Shown in pieces: positions 23,879 through 31,803 of a DNA stretch of 49,401 nucleotides. Each line of letters opens with the position of its first letter. The stretch's first letter is position 1. Position numbers and translations under genes: made by a program. This DNA comes from Blautia wexlerae. Its GTDB lineage: Bacteria; Bacillota; Clostridia; Lachnospirales; Lachnospiraceae. The notes below the pieces were generated by a model that was not told the DNA's origin, ran no database searches, and saw only the letters and a list, made by a program, of their open reading frames with translations. The stretch covers positions 1-49,401 of the forward strand of contig NZ_JAAIMY010000025.1 in NCBI RefSeq assembly GCF_013300825.1. Reading direction: 5' to 3'.

Positions 23879-25064
23879 GAATGTCCTCCCTGTCTACCAG
23901 TACTGCATCTGTCGGCAGAAAACTGCATCTTACTGTCTGGCCTTCTGCGACGGATGCGTCGATTCCGTACCTGCTGGCGATCAATTGTGTACCATCACTC
24001 AGCTTCAGAGTTACACGAAGCTGACCTCCTGCAAAGTTCTTCTCTGTAACAGTCGCCTGTAAGCCCGATATACTATTCATATCATGTATATCTGAAATCC
24101 CGCCTGTCACACTTATATCAACAGTGTCTCTGTGATCTGTACCGGTATCACCGATTACAGTAGCTTCCTGTAACAATATATTTTCGCTTCTAACAGCCAG
24201 AGTTACTTCCTCTCCTGCTGCAAGGTGCTGTTTTTCCTCTGTATCCTGCTGACTTGTTTCAAGCTTTACAATTACCCTGTCATTTCCGATTTTTACGATT
24301 ACATTCTCTCCCTGAACACTCTCTGCAACCCCATGCAGGATATTGGCATTTCCTACAAATGTTGCTACATAACTGGTCTTTGGATGATTATAAATCTCAT
24401 CCGGTGTTCCGATCTGCTCAATACATCCGTCCTTCATCACCGCGATCCTGTCAGACATATTGATAGCTTCTTCCTGATCATGAGTGATATAGATAAATGT
24501 AATTCCCAGCTTCTTCTGCAGATGCTTCAGTTCTATCTGCATTGCACGGCGAAGCTGCAGATCCAGTGCTCCCAGCGGCTCGTCCAGAAGCAGTACTTTG
24601 GGATTATTCACCAGTGCTCTCGCAATGGCAACTCTCTGTTTCTGACCGCCCGAAAGTTCGGAAGGCTTTCTTTTTTCATATCCTTTAAGCTGTACCAGTT
24701 CCAGCATCTGAGAAACTTTTTTCCTGATCTCACTCTTTGGAACTTTTTTCAGTTTCAGGCCATAGCCAATATTCTCCGCAACATTCATATGCGGAAAGAG
24801 CGCATAATTCTGAAATACTGTATTCACATCCCTCTGGTTCGGCTCCAGACCTGTCACTTCTCTGCCGTCCAGCCAGACACTTCCTGCATCGGGCTGTTCC
24901 AGACCGGCAATGATTCGCAGTGTTGTCGTCTTGCCACATCCCGAAGATCCCAGCAAAGTAATAAACTCCCCTTTACTGATCTCAAGACTGATATTATCCA
25001 GAACTGCTTCGCCTTCTGTAAAACTTTTCTTTATCTCCTTCAGTTCAAGTGAAACCTCTGCCAA
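23865..25064 (-). CDS. potA: Polyamine-type ABC ATPase PotA (set 2), first gene of the run
   Basis: 399 residues. Walker [10 protein letters not shown], signature LSGGQKQR, Walker [14 protein letters not shown]-loop THDQEEAIN. The C-terminal TOBE part is about 50 residues longer than in PotA1, with an insertion around 290-330 rich in D, T and G ([20 protein letters not shown]). The start is a TTG at 25064; AAGGAG lies upstream with a long 11-nt gap, so translation may be weak. A 300-nt leader with an internal terminator precedes it, implying control of the entire polyamine run by attenuation. Confidence 0.9.
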   Translation of the reverse strand: MAEVSLELKEIKKSFTEGEAVLDNISLEISKGEFITLLGSSGCGKTTTLRIIAGLEQPDAGSVWLDGREVTGLEPNQRDVNTVFQNYALFPHMNVAENIGYGLKLKKVPKSEIRKKVSQMLELVQLKGYEKRKPSELSGGQKQRVAIARALVNNPKVLLLDEPLGALDLQLRRAMQIELKHLQKKLGITFIYITHDQEEAINMSDRIAVMKDGCIEQIGTPDEIYNHPKTSYVATFVGNANILHGVAESVQGENVIVKIGNDRVIVKLETSQQDTEEKQHLAAGEEVTLAVRSENILLQEATVIGDTGTDHRDTVDISVTGGISDIHDMNSISGLQATVTEKNFAGGQLRVTLKLSDGTQLIASRYGIDASVAEGQTVRCSFLPTDAVLVDREDIHEEA

Positions 25065-25372
25065 CTATACTCAGCTCCTTTCATGTAAAAAAGATACCAA
25101 CCTCTTTATACTAAAAAAGATACGAAACCACGCGTAAAAGCTCTCGCCCCTACATCGGTTTATGCCAATGCTGACGCCTGTTACAGTGCCAGTCTCTGCA
25201 TGGTTTCGCATCTGTATATGTCCATTTTCCCAATTATAGATATATCCGGTCCGTTTTTGTTCCATCCAGTCTGCGTGCACTCCTGACCATGATGTCCACA
25301 TAAGAAAACCGGAAATCAACCATTCTTCTTGATAGATTCCCGGTCATTATTTATTTGGTATAATCCAAAAGT
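25065..25372 (-). promoter_or_regulatory. Long structured leader of the polyamine transport run
   Basis: About 300 nt between promoter and potA2. In transcript order: a stem ACCGG/CCGGT with inner AATC/GATT (about 25342-25305), a region with CATGGT (near 25291) that could pair with ACCATG of the terminator arm, the terminator at 25212-25113, and a second copy of the terminator 3' arm (GGTTGGTATC then six T) near 25103-25085. This layout fits a riboswitch or attenuator. It does not match T-box or the guanidine-I consensus that I know. An 82-codon frame lies across it but has no ribosome site. Confidence 0.45.
25113..25212 (-). terminator. Intrinsic terminator inside the potA2 leader
   Basis: Minus strand GATGCGAAACCATGC (25212-25198) pairs with GCGTGGTTTCGTATC (25133-25119), 14 or so pairs, enclosing about 64 nt, followed directly by TTTTTT. 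It lies before the first gene, so it is an attenuator unless bypassed. Confidence 0.65.
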
Positions 25373-25373
25373 T

Positions 25374-25402
25374 ATATTAAAGGATAGGCCCAAGATTGTC
25401 AA
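25374..25402 (-). promoter_or_regulatory. Sigma-A promoter of the polyamine transport run
   Basis: Minus strand TTGACA (25402-25397), 17-bp spacer, TAATAT (25379-25374). Confidence 0.8.
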
Positions 25403-25410
25403 GTAAATTT

Positions 25411-25553
25411 GTTACTGTTCACTCCGTTCACAGTAACTTAGCCAAAATTCATTCCAGATTGCCTGCGGCAATGGAATTTTGGCTTGTATGTCTCGGGATT
25501 TTTGCATATTCATGCCAAAACACCTCGCGGGATAGTGGCGTGTGGACAGTAAC
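25411..25553. repeat. Palindrome-rich intergenic repeat (TTACTGT family)
   Basis: GTTACTGT and ACAGTAAC pair at 25411-25436; GCCAAAATT pairs with AATTTTGGC around ATTGCC/GGCAAT at about 25442-25483; a final GGACAGTAAC at 25544-25553 can pair with the opening GTTACTGT to close the entire element. A smaller relative lies at 38398-38455. 25554-25630 shows nothing further. Confidence 0.6.
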
Positions 25554-25630
25554 GTAAATTTCTCTTTACAATCATTTCAATTCCTACCGGCAATTTTAAG
25601 GTACTCACCATACGAACCTCCATAAAAGTA

Positions 25631-25672
25631 TAAAAAATCCACTATACTCTGCTTTTCAGTATAGCGGATTTT
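25631..25672 (-). terminator. Terminator of the tRNA-Thr gene
   Basis: Minus strand AATCCGCTATACT pairs with AGTATAGTGGATT, followed by TTTTTATAC. Confidence 0.85.
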
Positions 25673-25703
25673 CTATAAAATTACAATTGCCCAATATCTT
25701 TCA

Positions 25704-25776
25704 AGCTGAAAATGAGACTCGAACTCACGACCCCTTCATTACGAGTGAAGTGCTCTACCGACTGAGCTATTTCAGC
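25704..25776 (-). tRNA. tRNA-Thr (anticodon CGU)
   Basis: Minus strand folds as a full cloverleaf of 73 nt: acceptor GCTGAAA/TTTCAGC, D arm GCTC-AGTCGGTA-GAGC, anticodon arm CTTCA-CTCGTAA-TGAAG with CGT at the anticodon, T arm GTGAG-TTCGAGT-CTCAT. Discriminator is U. No CCA is encoded. Reads ACG codons. Confidence 0.95.
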
Positions 25777-25836
25777 TTATGCTGTAATCTGTCAGAAATT
25801 GATAATTCTGACAGTCACAGCATTTAGTTTATAACA

Positions 25837-28137
25837 TTATTTCTTCTCTGTCAAGTCCTTTTTGACTGGTATTTTCTCCTCCGTTTTATTCACTATTTGG
25901 GGTGCTTCTTTTGTCACCTTTTTCGTCACCGGTTTCACTGCGGTTTTTACAGCTGCTTTTGTTTTCCCGGCAGCCTTTCGTACAGTTCTTGTCTTGGTGA
26001 TGGATTTCTTGATCTGGCTGTGCTCGGCAGCAGGCTTTTTCTCAATTTCTTCCGGAGTGCAGGTAAAGACTGCCACGCCAAGTGCCGGAAGCTTCAATGT
26101 GATGGAATACTCTCTCTCATCACACTCAGCCTTCTTCGCTGCTTTAACTCTCGTATTTACTACACCATTACCACCGTACTTTTTATCATCACTGTTAAAG
26201 ATTTCTTTATATTTGCCGGCAAAAGGAACTCCCACATTGTAGTTTTCATATGGGATTGCCGCGAAATTGCAGACAGCCAGAACAGTTTCTTCCGGTTTCT
26301 CTGTCTTTCTCATGAATGCGATCACATTCTCCTCATACTTCATCAGCTGAACCCATTCAAATCCATCATATTCATCATCCAGCTGATAAAGTGCAGGATG
26401 AGCAAGATACATATTATTGAGGTCTTTGACAAATACCTCCAGTTCCTTTGGCATATCTTTATCCGGTGCCATCATCTTGCATCCCGGATGAAGCATCATA
26501 TAAGCATAAGCCTCTCTGATCTGCGCATTCTTCTGTTCTTCACTTCCAGGCAGCTTATCTGCGAAATCCTTCAATGTACCAACATCCCTGCTGCCAAGCG
26601 TCAGAATATAATGTTCACAGTATGCATAGAGCATGGACATGGTCAGCTGATCATGGTAATTCTTTCTCTCAATAGGATCCTTACTCAGATATTCAAGCAG
26701 ATCTTTTGTCCATCCGCCACTCCATTTATAGTCAAATCCCAGATGGTCATTTCCCACACTGTCTGTCAGCTCCGGCCAGAGTCCGTTCTCCTGAGCAACT
26801 AAAAGCAATCCGGGATTTCTCTCCTTTATCACAGAATTCAGATGCTTCAGAAATTCCAAAGCATCCAGGTTCTCATTGGTTCCGTAAATATTAGGTGTCC
26901 ACTCTCCCGGATTTCTGCCATAGTCCAGATACAGCATGGCATCCACATCATCCATACGCAGACCGTCAGCATGGTAGACCTCAGCCCAGAAGCAGGCATT
27001 GGAGATCAGAAAATCCTTAACCATCGGGCTTCCATAATTATAGAGCAGTGTTCCCCAGAACGGATGAATAGCCTCTGCCGGATTCTGTCTCTCATAAAGA
27101 GGTGTTCCGTCAAATTTCTCCAGGCCGGAGACATAACGCGGGAACTGTGCAGGTGTCCAGTCAAGAATCACACCGATTCCTGCCTGATGCAGTTCATCTA
27201 CCAGCTTCTGAAAATCCGCCACGCTTCCAAATCTGGAAGTAGGTGCATAATATGCATATGTAGAATAACCACCTGTAATATCATCCAGGTATTCCATCAC
27301 AGGATGAAGTTCCACATGGGTAAAATCTTCCTCTGCCAGAAATTCCACCAGTTCCTCAGCAGATTTCCATTCCTCCAGAGATGTTTCATATATAGAAACC
27401 GGCTGTTTCCTGTCATCAAATCTGGAACGCTCTTTCATCCAGTCTCCGTCATTCCACTGAAAAGCACTTACATCTGCTACCACAGATGCTCCCTCAGGAT
27501 CATGCTCTGCACTGTTCCCATAAGGATCAGCCTTTAACAGAACTTCGCCGCCTTTGACTTTAATTTCATATTTATAGTGTGTTCCTGCCTCTACTCCGGG
27601 TACAAACAGCTCAAAGATACCGGACATAGGCATACGATGCATAATAGTCGCACGTCCGATCCATCCATTAAAATCACCTGCAATATTTACACTCACTGCG
27701 TTCGGAGCCCAGACAGCGAAAAGAGTACCTTTCACTCCTTTAATCTCCACAGGGTGTGCGCCCAGCTTCTTATATGCCTCATAATAAACACCTGCGCAGA
27801 AAGCCTTCTCCTCTTCTTCTGTGATCTGGCATGGAAAAGCATAGGGATCATAACATTCGGTCTCTGTTTCTCCCATTTTTATAAGGAATCTGTATTCCGG
27901 CACCTTGCGTACAGGAAGCAATACTGCAAAATATCCTGCCTCGTCCTCTTTCTCGCAGACATAGGTTTTCTTTCCACTGATTACACTGACTTCTTCTGCA
28001 TCAGGAAAAAATCCCTGAATAAGAACTCCGTCCTGTGTGATCCTTGGTCCCATCACATCTCTGGGAGCAGTTTCCTCTCCATACACAATAGCTTCAATCC
28101 TCGGCCAGTCCATATAGCCGTATACTTTTTCGTCCAT
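25837..28137 (-). CDS. GlgB-like 1,4-alpha-glucan branching enzyme, divergent, with basic C-terminal tail
   Basis: 766 residues: an N-terminal sandwich (about 20-110), CBM48 (about 125-220, VWAPNAVSVNIAGDFNGW), a GH13 barrel (about 235-600), a C-terminal sandwich, then a Lys/Ala/Thr-rich tail from about 690 (TKTRTVRKAAGKTKAAVKT) like histone H1. GlgB normally adds alpha-1,6 branches to glycogen. Here region I reads DWTPAQF (His to Gln331), region II keeps the nucleophile (GLRMD, Asp396), region III reads VAQEN instead of AEES (the presumed acid Glu to Gln449), and region IV reads GSRDVG instead of SHDE (His to Arg517, Asp518 kept). It may be a weak, altered or non-catalytic glucan-binding paralogue. 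Start ATG 28137 has GGGGAGG upstream. Confidence 0.85.
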   Translation of the reverse strand: MDEKVYGYMDWPRIEAIVYGEETAPRDVMGPRITQDGVLIQGFFPDAEEVSVISGKKTYVCEKEDEAGYFAVLLPVRKVPEYRFLIKMGETETECYDPYAFPCQITEEEEKAFCAGVYYEAYKKLGAHPVEIKGVKGTLFAVWAPNAVSVNIAGDFNGWIGRATIMHRMPMSGIFELFVPGVEAGTHYKYEIKVKGGEVLLKADPYGNSAEHDPEGASVVADVSAFQWNDGDWMKERSRFDDRKQPVSIYETSLEEWKSAEELVEFLAEEDFTHVELHPVMEYLDDITGGYSTYAYYAPTSRFGSVADFQKLVDELHQAGIGVILDWTPAQFPRYVSGLEKFDGTPLYERQNPAEAIHPFWGTLLYNYGSPMVKDFLISNACFWAEVYHADGLRMDDVDAMLYLDYGRNPGEWTPNIYGTNENLDALEFLKHLNSVIKERNPGLLLVAQENGLWPELTDSVGNDHLGFDYKWSGGWTKDLLEYLSKDPIERKNYHDQLTMSMLYAYCEHYILTLGSRDVGTLKDFADKLPGSEEQKNAQIREAYAYMMLHPGCKMMAPDKDMPKELEVFVKDLNNMYLAHPALYQLDDEYDGFEWVQLMKYEENVIAFMRKTEKPEETVLAVCNFAAIPYENYNVGVPFAGKYKEIFNSDDKKYGGNGVVNTRVKAAKKAECDEREYSITLKLPALGVAVFTCTPEEIEKKPAAEHSQIKKSITKTRTVRKAAGKTKAAVKTAVKPVTKKVTKEAPQIVNKTEEKIPVKKDLTEKK

Positions 28138-28288
28138 AGCTGCGTTACCTCCCCGATTGTCAGAAATACGATGATCGGTTACTCTTACCGGCAGCGTATT
28201 TATGGTACATTAAACGTCACCTGTAAACAATAACAAATCAAGTTATGTTTATTTTAGCATCTTTGCACAAAAAAATAAAGAAAATTGT

Positions 28289-28317
28289 TTGACAAATTCC
28301 CTTTCCTGCGCTAAATT
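28289..28317 (+). promoter_or_regulatory. Sigma-A promoter of the fructokinase gene
   Basis: TTGACA 28289-28294, 17-bp spacer, TAAATT 28312-28317, about 70 bp before the start codon. Confidence 0.75.
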
Positions 28318-28390
28318 TATGTTATTAACTATGGAAAGAATCTTGTTCCGGATACTATGCTTCTTTCCATCACAACAAGGAGGATACAAA

Positions 28391-29365
28391 ATGGGAAACA
28401 AAGCCTTTGACGTAACCGCATTAGGCGAATTATTGATTGACTTTACTGAAAACGGTAACAGCGCACAGGGAAATCCGATGCTGGAAGCCAATCCGGGCGG
28501 TGCTCCATGCAATGTGCTTGCAATGCTTGAAAAACTTGGCAAAAAAACTGCATTTATCGGCAAAGTCGGAAACGACATGTTCGGAACCCAGCTTAAGAAT
28601 GCTGTAGAGGAAGTAGGGATCGACACCCGCAACCTTGTGATCGACAACGAAGTACACACAACACTTGCCTTCGTACATACTTATCCTGACGGAGACAGAG
28701 ATTTCTCCTTCTACCGTAACCCGGGTGCAGATATGATGCTAACCAAAGATGAAATCCAGGAAGACCTGATCAGAGATTCCAGAATCTTCCACTTCGGAAC
28801 TCTTTCTTCCACTCACGAAGGAGTACGCGAGGCAACCCGCTATGCCATCGATGTTGCAAAAGAAGCCGGATGTATCGTCAGCTTCGACCCGAACCTTCGC
28901 CCGCCATTATGGAAATCTCTGGATGACGCAAAGGCAGAAATCGAATACGGCCTTGGCAAATGCGATATTCTGAAAATCTCAGATAACGAAGTTGAATTCC
29001 TGTTCGGAACTACAGACTATGACAAGGGTGCCGCACTTCTGAAAGAGAAATACAACATTCCGCTTATCCTTATCACACTTGGAAAAGACGGAAGCCGCGC
29101 TTACTACAAAGACATGAAAGTAGAGGCTGCTCCTTTCCTTCAGGAAAAGACTATCGAAACAACAGGTGCAGGCGATACCTTCTGTGCAAGTTCCTTAAAC
29201 TATGTTCTGGAACATGGTCTGGACAATCTGACAGAAGAGAACTTAAAAGAACTGCTCACATTCGCAAATGCGGCAGCTTCTCTTATTACTACACGTAAGG
29301 GTGCTCTTCGCGTTATGTCCACCAAAGAAGAAGTTCTTGACTTTATGAAATCAAGAGGATGCTGA
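28391..29365 (+). CDS. scrK: Fructokinase / PfkB-family carbohydrate kinase
   Basis: 324 residues of the ribokinase fold: FDVTALGELLIDF at the start, GGAPCNVLAMLEKLG (about 37-51), FDPNLRPPLW, and the PfkB signature TTGAGDTFCASSLNY with catalytic Asp (about 258-272). The sequence is closest in feel to bacterial fructokinases that phosphorylate fructose at O-6; other ketoses cannot be ruled out. Start ATG 28391 has AAGGAGG 7 nt before it; a longer frame upstream has no ribosome site and overlaps the promoter. Monocistronic, divergent from the glgB-like gene. Product fructose 6-phosphate would feed the PPi-type phosphofructokinase. Confidence 0.92.
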   Translation: MGNKAFDVTALGELLIDFTENGNSAQGNPMLEANPGGAPCNVLAMLEKLGKKTAFIGKVGNDMFGTQLKNAVEEVGIDTRNLVIDNEVHTTLAFVHTYPDGDRDFSFYRNPGADMMLTKDEIQEDLIRDSRIFHFGTLSSTHEGVREATRYAIDVAKEAGCIVSFDPNLRPPLWKSLDDAKAEIEYGLGKCDILKISDNEVEFLFGTTDYDKGAALLKEKYNIPLILITLGKDGSRAYYKDMKVEAAPFLQEKTIETTGAGDTFCASSLNYVLEHGLDNLTEENLKELLTFANAAASLITTRKGALRVMSTKEEVLDFMKSRGC

Positions 29366-29387
29366 TTTAACATCATAGTTTTTTAAG

Positions 29388-29425
29388 GAAGCCCTCTGGC
29401 ACCGCCAGACCGGGCTTCTTTTTTA
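29388..29425 (+). terminator. Terminator of the fructokinase gene
   Basis: GAAGCCC/GGGCTTC with inner TCTGGC/GCCAGA, then seven T. Confidence 0.9.
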
Positions 29426-29439
29426 TCCTAACATGAAAA

Positions 29440-29490
29440 CAAAAATATCTCCCGGCAATTGAAAATCTCAATTGGACAGGAGATATTTTA
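29440..29490 (-). terminator. Terminator of the leuB-ilvD-ilvB-serC-serA operon
   Basis: Minus strand AAAATATCTCC pairs with GGGAGATATTTT, with inner CAATTGAGATTTTCAATTG, then a T-rich run. Lies 68 bp after the serA stop. Confidence 0.85.
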
Positions 29491-29557
29491 AATATATAAA
29501 TCTCTATTGCAAATCAACAGTCATTATAAAAATACTAAACCATTAACTTGTATCTTA

Positions 29558-30721
29558 CTATTTTACCACACGAACTCTGGAAACGCCTTCAATTGCTTTT
29601 AGCTCATCCAGTGCTTCTTTGGATGCTGCGCTTTCCAGATCGATGAGAGTATAAGCATATTCGCCTTTACTCTTGTTTGTCATATCTGCGATGTTCAGGC
29701 CTTCTGCACCAAGGATCTTGGTAAACTGGCTGATCATGTTCGGGATATTTTTGTGGCAGATGGCGATACGTCCTACTGCCACGCAGGTTCCCATATCACA
29801 GTTCGGGAAATTTACAGAGTTTTTGATATTTCCGTTCTCAAGGAAATCTCTCACTTCTTTTACTGCCATCACTGCACAGTTTTCTTCGGATTCCTCTGTG
29901 GATGCTCCAAGGTGTGGAGTTACCAGAATTCCCTTATGTCCTGCTACTGTATGGTTTGCAAAGTCTGTCACATATTTCTTCACTTTTCCGCTGTCCAATG
30001 CTTCGATCAGAGCATCCTCGTCAACCAGAAGATCCCGGGCAAAGTTCAGAAGTACTACGCCGTCTTTCATCTTGTCTAATGCTTCTTTGTTGATCATCTG
30101 TCTTGTGCTGTCAAGAAGAGGTACATGGATGGTGATGTAATCACACTGGGAATAAATCTCATCCAGGCTCTTGATGTGCTTGATGGTGCGGGAAAGATTC
30201 CATGCAGCATCAATGGAGATGTATGGGTCATATCCGTATACTTCCATTCCAAGTGCAGAAGCAGCGTTTGCCACCATTGCTCCGATGGCACCAAGACCGA
30301 TGATACCCAACTTCTTGCCCATGATTTCGCATCCTGCGAACTGTTTTTTCTGTTTCTCAGCAAGTTTATCGATATCTTCCTGATCTTTCTCTTTGGCAAC
30401 CCATTCGATACCGCCTACAATATCACGGGAAGCAAGGAGCATACCTGCAAGTACAAGCTCCTTCACACCGTTTGCATTGGCGCCCGGTGTATTGAATACT
30501 ACCACACCTTTTTCTGCACAGTCCTTTATCGGAATATTGTTGACACCTGCACCTGCACGTGCGATTACCTTTACGCTCTCAGGAAGTTCCATGTCATGCA
30601 TTTTTGCACTTCTTACAAGGACTGCATCACACTCCTGCAGATCTTCGCTTTTCTTATATTCTTCATCAAATAATCCCAGACCTTTTTCTGCAATGGGATT
30701 CAGGCAATGATACTGAAACAT
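29558..30721 (-). CDS. serA: D-3-phosphoglycerate dehydrogenase
   Basis: 387 residues. Oxidises 3-phosphoglycerate to phosphohydroxypyruvate with NAD, the first step of serine synthesis. ARAGAGVNNIPI substrate region, Rossmann GIIGLGAIGAMVANAA (about 140-155), catalytic Arg in LNFARDLLVDEDAL, catalytic His in TPHLGASTEESEENC (about 272), then a C-terminal ACT domain (about 318-387, ending GVSRVRVVK) that may bind serine for feedback. Short (about 390 residue) class without the long intervening domain. The start overlaps the serC stop by 1 bp. Last gene of its operon. Confidence 0.95.
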   Translation of the reverse strand: MFQYHCLNPIAEKGLGLFDEEYKKSEDLQECDAVLVRSAKMHDMELPESVKVIARAGAGVNNIPIKDCAEKGVVVFNTPGANANGVKELVLAGMLLASRDIVGGIEWVAKEKDQEDIDKLAEKQKKQFAGCEIMGKKLGIIGLGAIGAMVANAASALGMEVYGYDPYISIDAAWNLSRTIKHIKSLDEIYSQCDYITIHVPLLDSTRQMINKEALDKMKDGVVLLNFARDLLVDEDALIEALDSGKVKKYVTDFANHTVAGHKGILVTPHLGASTEESEENCAVMAVKEVRDFLENGNIKNSVNFPNCDMGTCVAVGRIAICHKNIPNMISQFTKILGAEGLNIADMTNKSKGEYAYTLIDLESAASKEALDELKAIEGVSRVRVVK

Positions 30722-31803
30722 TATGCATTTTCCTCCTCAAACTTCTTCATGAAAGCAACCAGCGCTTCCACACCTTCTTTTGGCATAGCGTTGTAGATAC
30801 TTGCACGCATACCGCCCACTGTACGGTGTCCCTTTAAGTTTACAAGTCCTGCCTCTTTTGCTTCTTTTACAAATTTGGCATCCATGTCCTTGTCACCTGT
30901 TACGAATGGTACATTCATAAGAGAACGGTCTTCCGGTACAACAGTTCCTTTGAACAGCTTGCTCTGATCAAGGAAATCATAGAGGATTTTCGCTTTCTCA
31001 ATGTTACGTCTCTGCATTTCTTCCAGGCCGCCCATTTTCTTCAGCCATTTGAAGACCTTACCGCATACATAGATGCAGTAGCAGTTTGGAGTATTGTAAA
31101 GAGAACCTGCATCTGCCTGTGTTTTGAATTTCAGCATAGTAGGTGTTCCTTCCAGAACATCGTCTGTGATCAGATCTTCGCGGATAATGGAGATTACCAT
31201 ACCTGCAGGTCCGATATTCTTCTGTACACCGCCATAGATAATTCCATATTTGGATACATCAACAGGCTCGGATAAGAAGCAGGAGGAAACATCTGCTACC
31301 AGAGTTTTTCCTTTTGTGTTGGGAAGCTTCTTGAATTTTGTTCCGTAAATTGTGTTGTTTTCACAAATGTATACATAGTCTGCATCCGGGCTGATCGGAA
31401 GGTCGCTGCAGTCAGGAATATAGGAGAAAGTCTTATCCTCGGAAGAAGCGATCTTGTTTGCTTTTCCATATTTCTGTGCTTCCTGGTATGCTTTCTTTGC
31501 CCACTGTCCTGTTACAATGTAATCAGCAACCTTGTTCTTCATAAGGTTCATAGGGATTGCTGCAAACTGCTGGGAAGCTCCGCCCTGAAGGAATAATACC
31601 TTATAATTATCCGGAATCTTCATCAGATCACGAAGATCCTGCTCTGCCTCGTCAATGATCTTCTGGAAATCAGCACTTCTGTGGCTCATTTCCATTACAG
31701 ACATACCGGAGCCCTGATAGTCCATCATCTCCTCTGCTACTTCTTTCAGTACCTCTTCCGGCAGTACAGCCGGTCCTGCGGAAAAATTATACACTCTGCT
31801 CAT
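30721..31803 (-). CDS. serC: Phosphoserine aminotransferase
   Basis: 360 residues, class V aminotransferase. Converts phosphohydroxypyruvate and glutamate to phosphoserine. Opening YNFSAGPAVLPEEVL, LQGGASQQFAAIP, PLP lysine in YGGVQKNIGPAG (about 195), and the end GHRTVGGMRASIYNAMP are signature segments. Its start lies 17 bp inside the ilvB 3' end, and its last base overlaps serA, so translation is coupled to both. Confidence 0.96.
   Translation of the reverse strand: MSRVYNFSAGPAVLPEEVLKEVAEEMMDYQGSGMSVMEMSHRSADFQKIIDEAEQDLRDLMKIPDNYKVLFLQGGASQQFAAIPMNLMKNKVADYIVTGQWAKKAYQEAQKYGKANKIASSEDKTFSYIPDCSDLPISPDADYVYICENNTIYGTKFKKLPNTKGKTLVADVSSCFLSEPVDVSKYGIIYGGVQKNIGPAGMVISIIREDLITDDVLEGTPTMLKFKTQADAGSLYNTPNCYCIYVCGKVFKWLKKMGGLEEMQRRNIEKAKILYDFLDQSKLFKGTVVPEDRSLMNVPFVTGDKDMDAKFVKEAKEAGLVNLKGHRTVGGMRASIYNAMPKEGVEALVAFMKKFEEENA

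Noticed and set aside
25071-25319. 82-codon frame in the potA2 leader
   Set aside because: TTG start without ribosome site, covers the terminator hairpin; a leader peptide is possible but not supported.
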